Shown: positions 63,981 to 64,000 of the stretch, piece by piece
Position numbering within the stretch: position 1 is the stretch's first letter
How the letters are laid out: each line of letters opens with the position of its first letter
From: Prochilodus magdalenae
Taxonomy: Eukaryota > Chordata > Actinopteri > Characiformes > Prochilodontidae
Direction of reading: 5' to 3'
Length of the DNA stretch: 64,000 nt
Assembly: GCA_024036415.1 (NCBI GenBank)
Contig: JAMWET010000573.1
Coordinates: 558,001-622,000 of the forward strand
Notes under the pieces: generated by a model
The model's database searches: none
What the model was told of the DNA's origin: nothing
Seen by the model: the letters and a program-made list of their open reading frames with translations, nothing else
Program-made: the position numbers and the translations under genes

Positions 63981-64000
63981 GAATGACAAGTAACAAAAAC

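Overview
This window is vertebrate nuclear DNA, almost certainly from a teleost fish. It has spliced genes with GT-AG introns, AT-rich intergenic DNA, Tc1-type DNA transposons, a tRNA-derived SINE and many microsatellites. The encoded proteins look fish-like. The foldback repeat at 58.2-58.6 kb resembles repeats I associate with otophysan fishes (tetras, catfishes and relatives); that placement is a guess.

Layout: (1) 1-8.5 kb has no recognisable coding sequence, but it holds a foldback element and a possible 5' exon with a CTCF-like site. (2) 9054-10106 (+) is gper1, an intact single-exon G protein-coupled estrogen receptor. (3) 10.7-15.8 kb is non-coding, with one stretch that looks like a conserved enhancer. 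(4) 16071-17750 (-) is an H3.3 replacement histone gene, intact, with a TATA promoter. (5) 18460-32638 (+) is unkl (unkempt-like), 16 coding exons whose phases all agree, giving 816 residues with six CCCH zinc fingers, a coiled coil and a C-terminal RING. It is head to head with H3.3 across about 0.7 kb that includes a 100-bp (TA)n tract. (6) 32.6-38.5 kb is AT-rich 3' UTR/intergenic DNA. (7) 38515-51027 (-) is dnaaf8 (C16orf71-like dynein assembly factor), about 20 exons. The first six are open. Exon 7 has an in-frame TAG, and the downstream exons encode nucleoside-diphosphate-kinase-like modules that carry more stops and frame breaks. (8) 51596-53073 is a decayed Tc1 transposon lying in a minisatellite. 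(9) 54910-56721 (-) is igfals, intact, 603 residues. (10) 57-64 kb is repeat-rich DNA with no gene I can support.

The genes are not an operon and have separate roles: membrane steroid signalling (gper1), chromatin (H3.3), RNA-binding post-transcriptional control (unkl), axonemal dynein assembly (dnaaf8) and circulating IGF binding (igfals). Human UNKL, IGFALS and DNAAF8 all lie on 16p13.3, so that part is conserved synteny. The H3.3-unkl pair mirrors human H3-3B-UNK on 17q25.

The most notable observation is dnaaf8. Its splice phases are preserved through most of a long 3' part built of NDK-like repeats, yet that part carries at least three in-frame TAG codons and frame disruptions. This suggests recent loss of the NDK half, leaving a short form of about 392 residues resembling the human protein.
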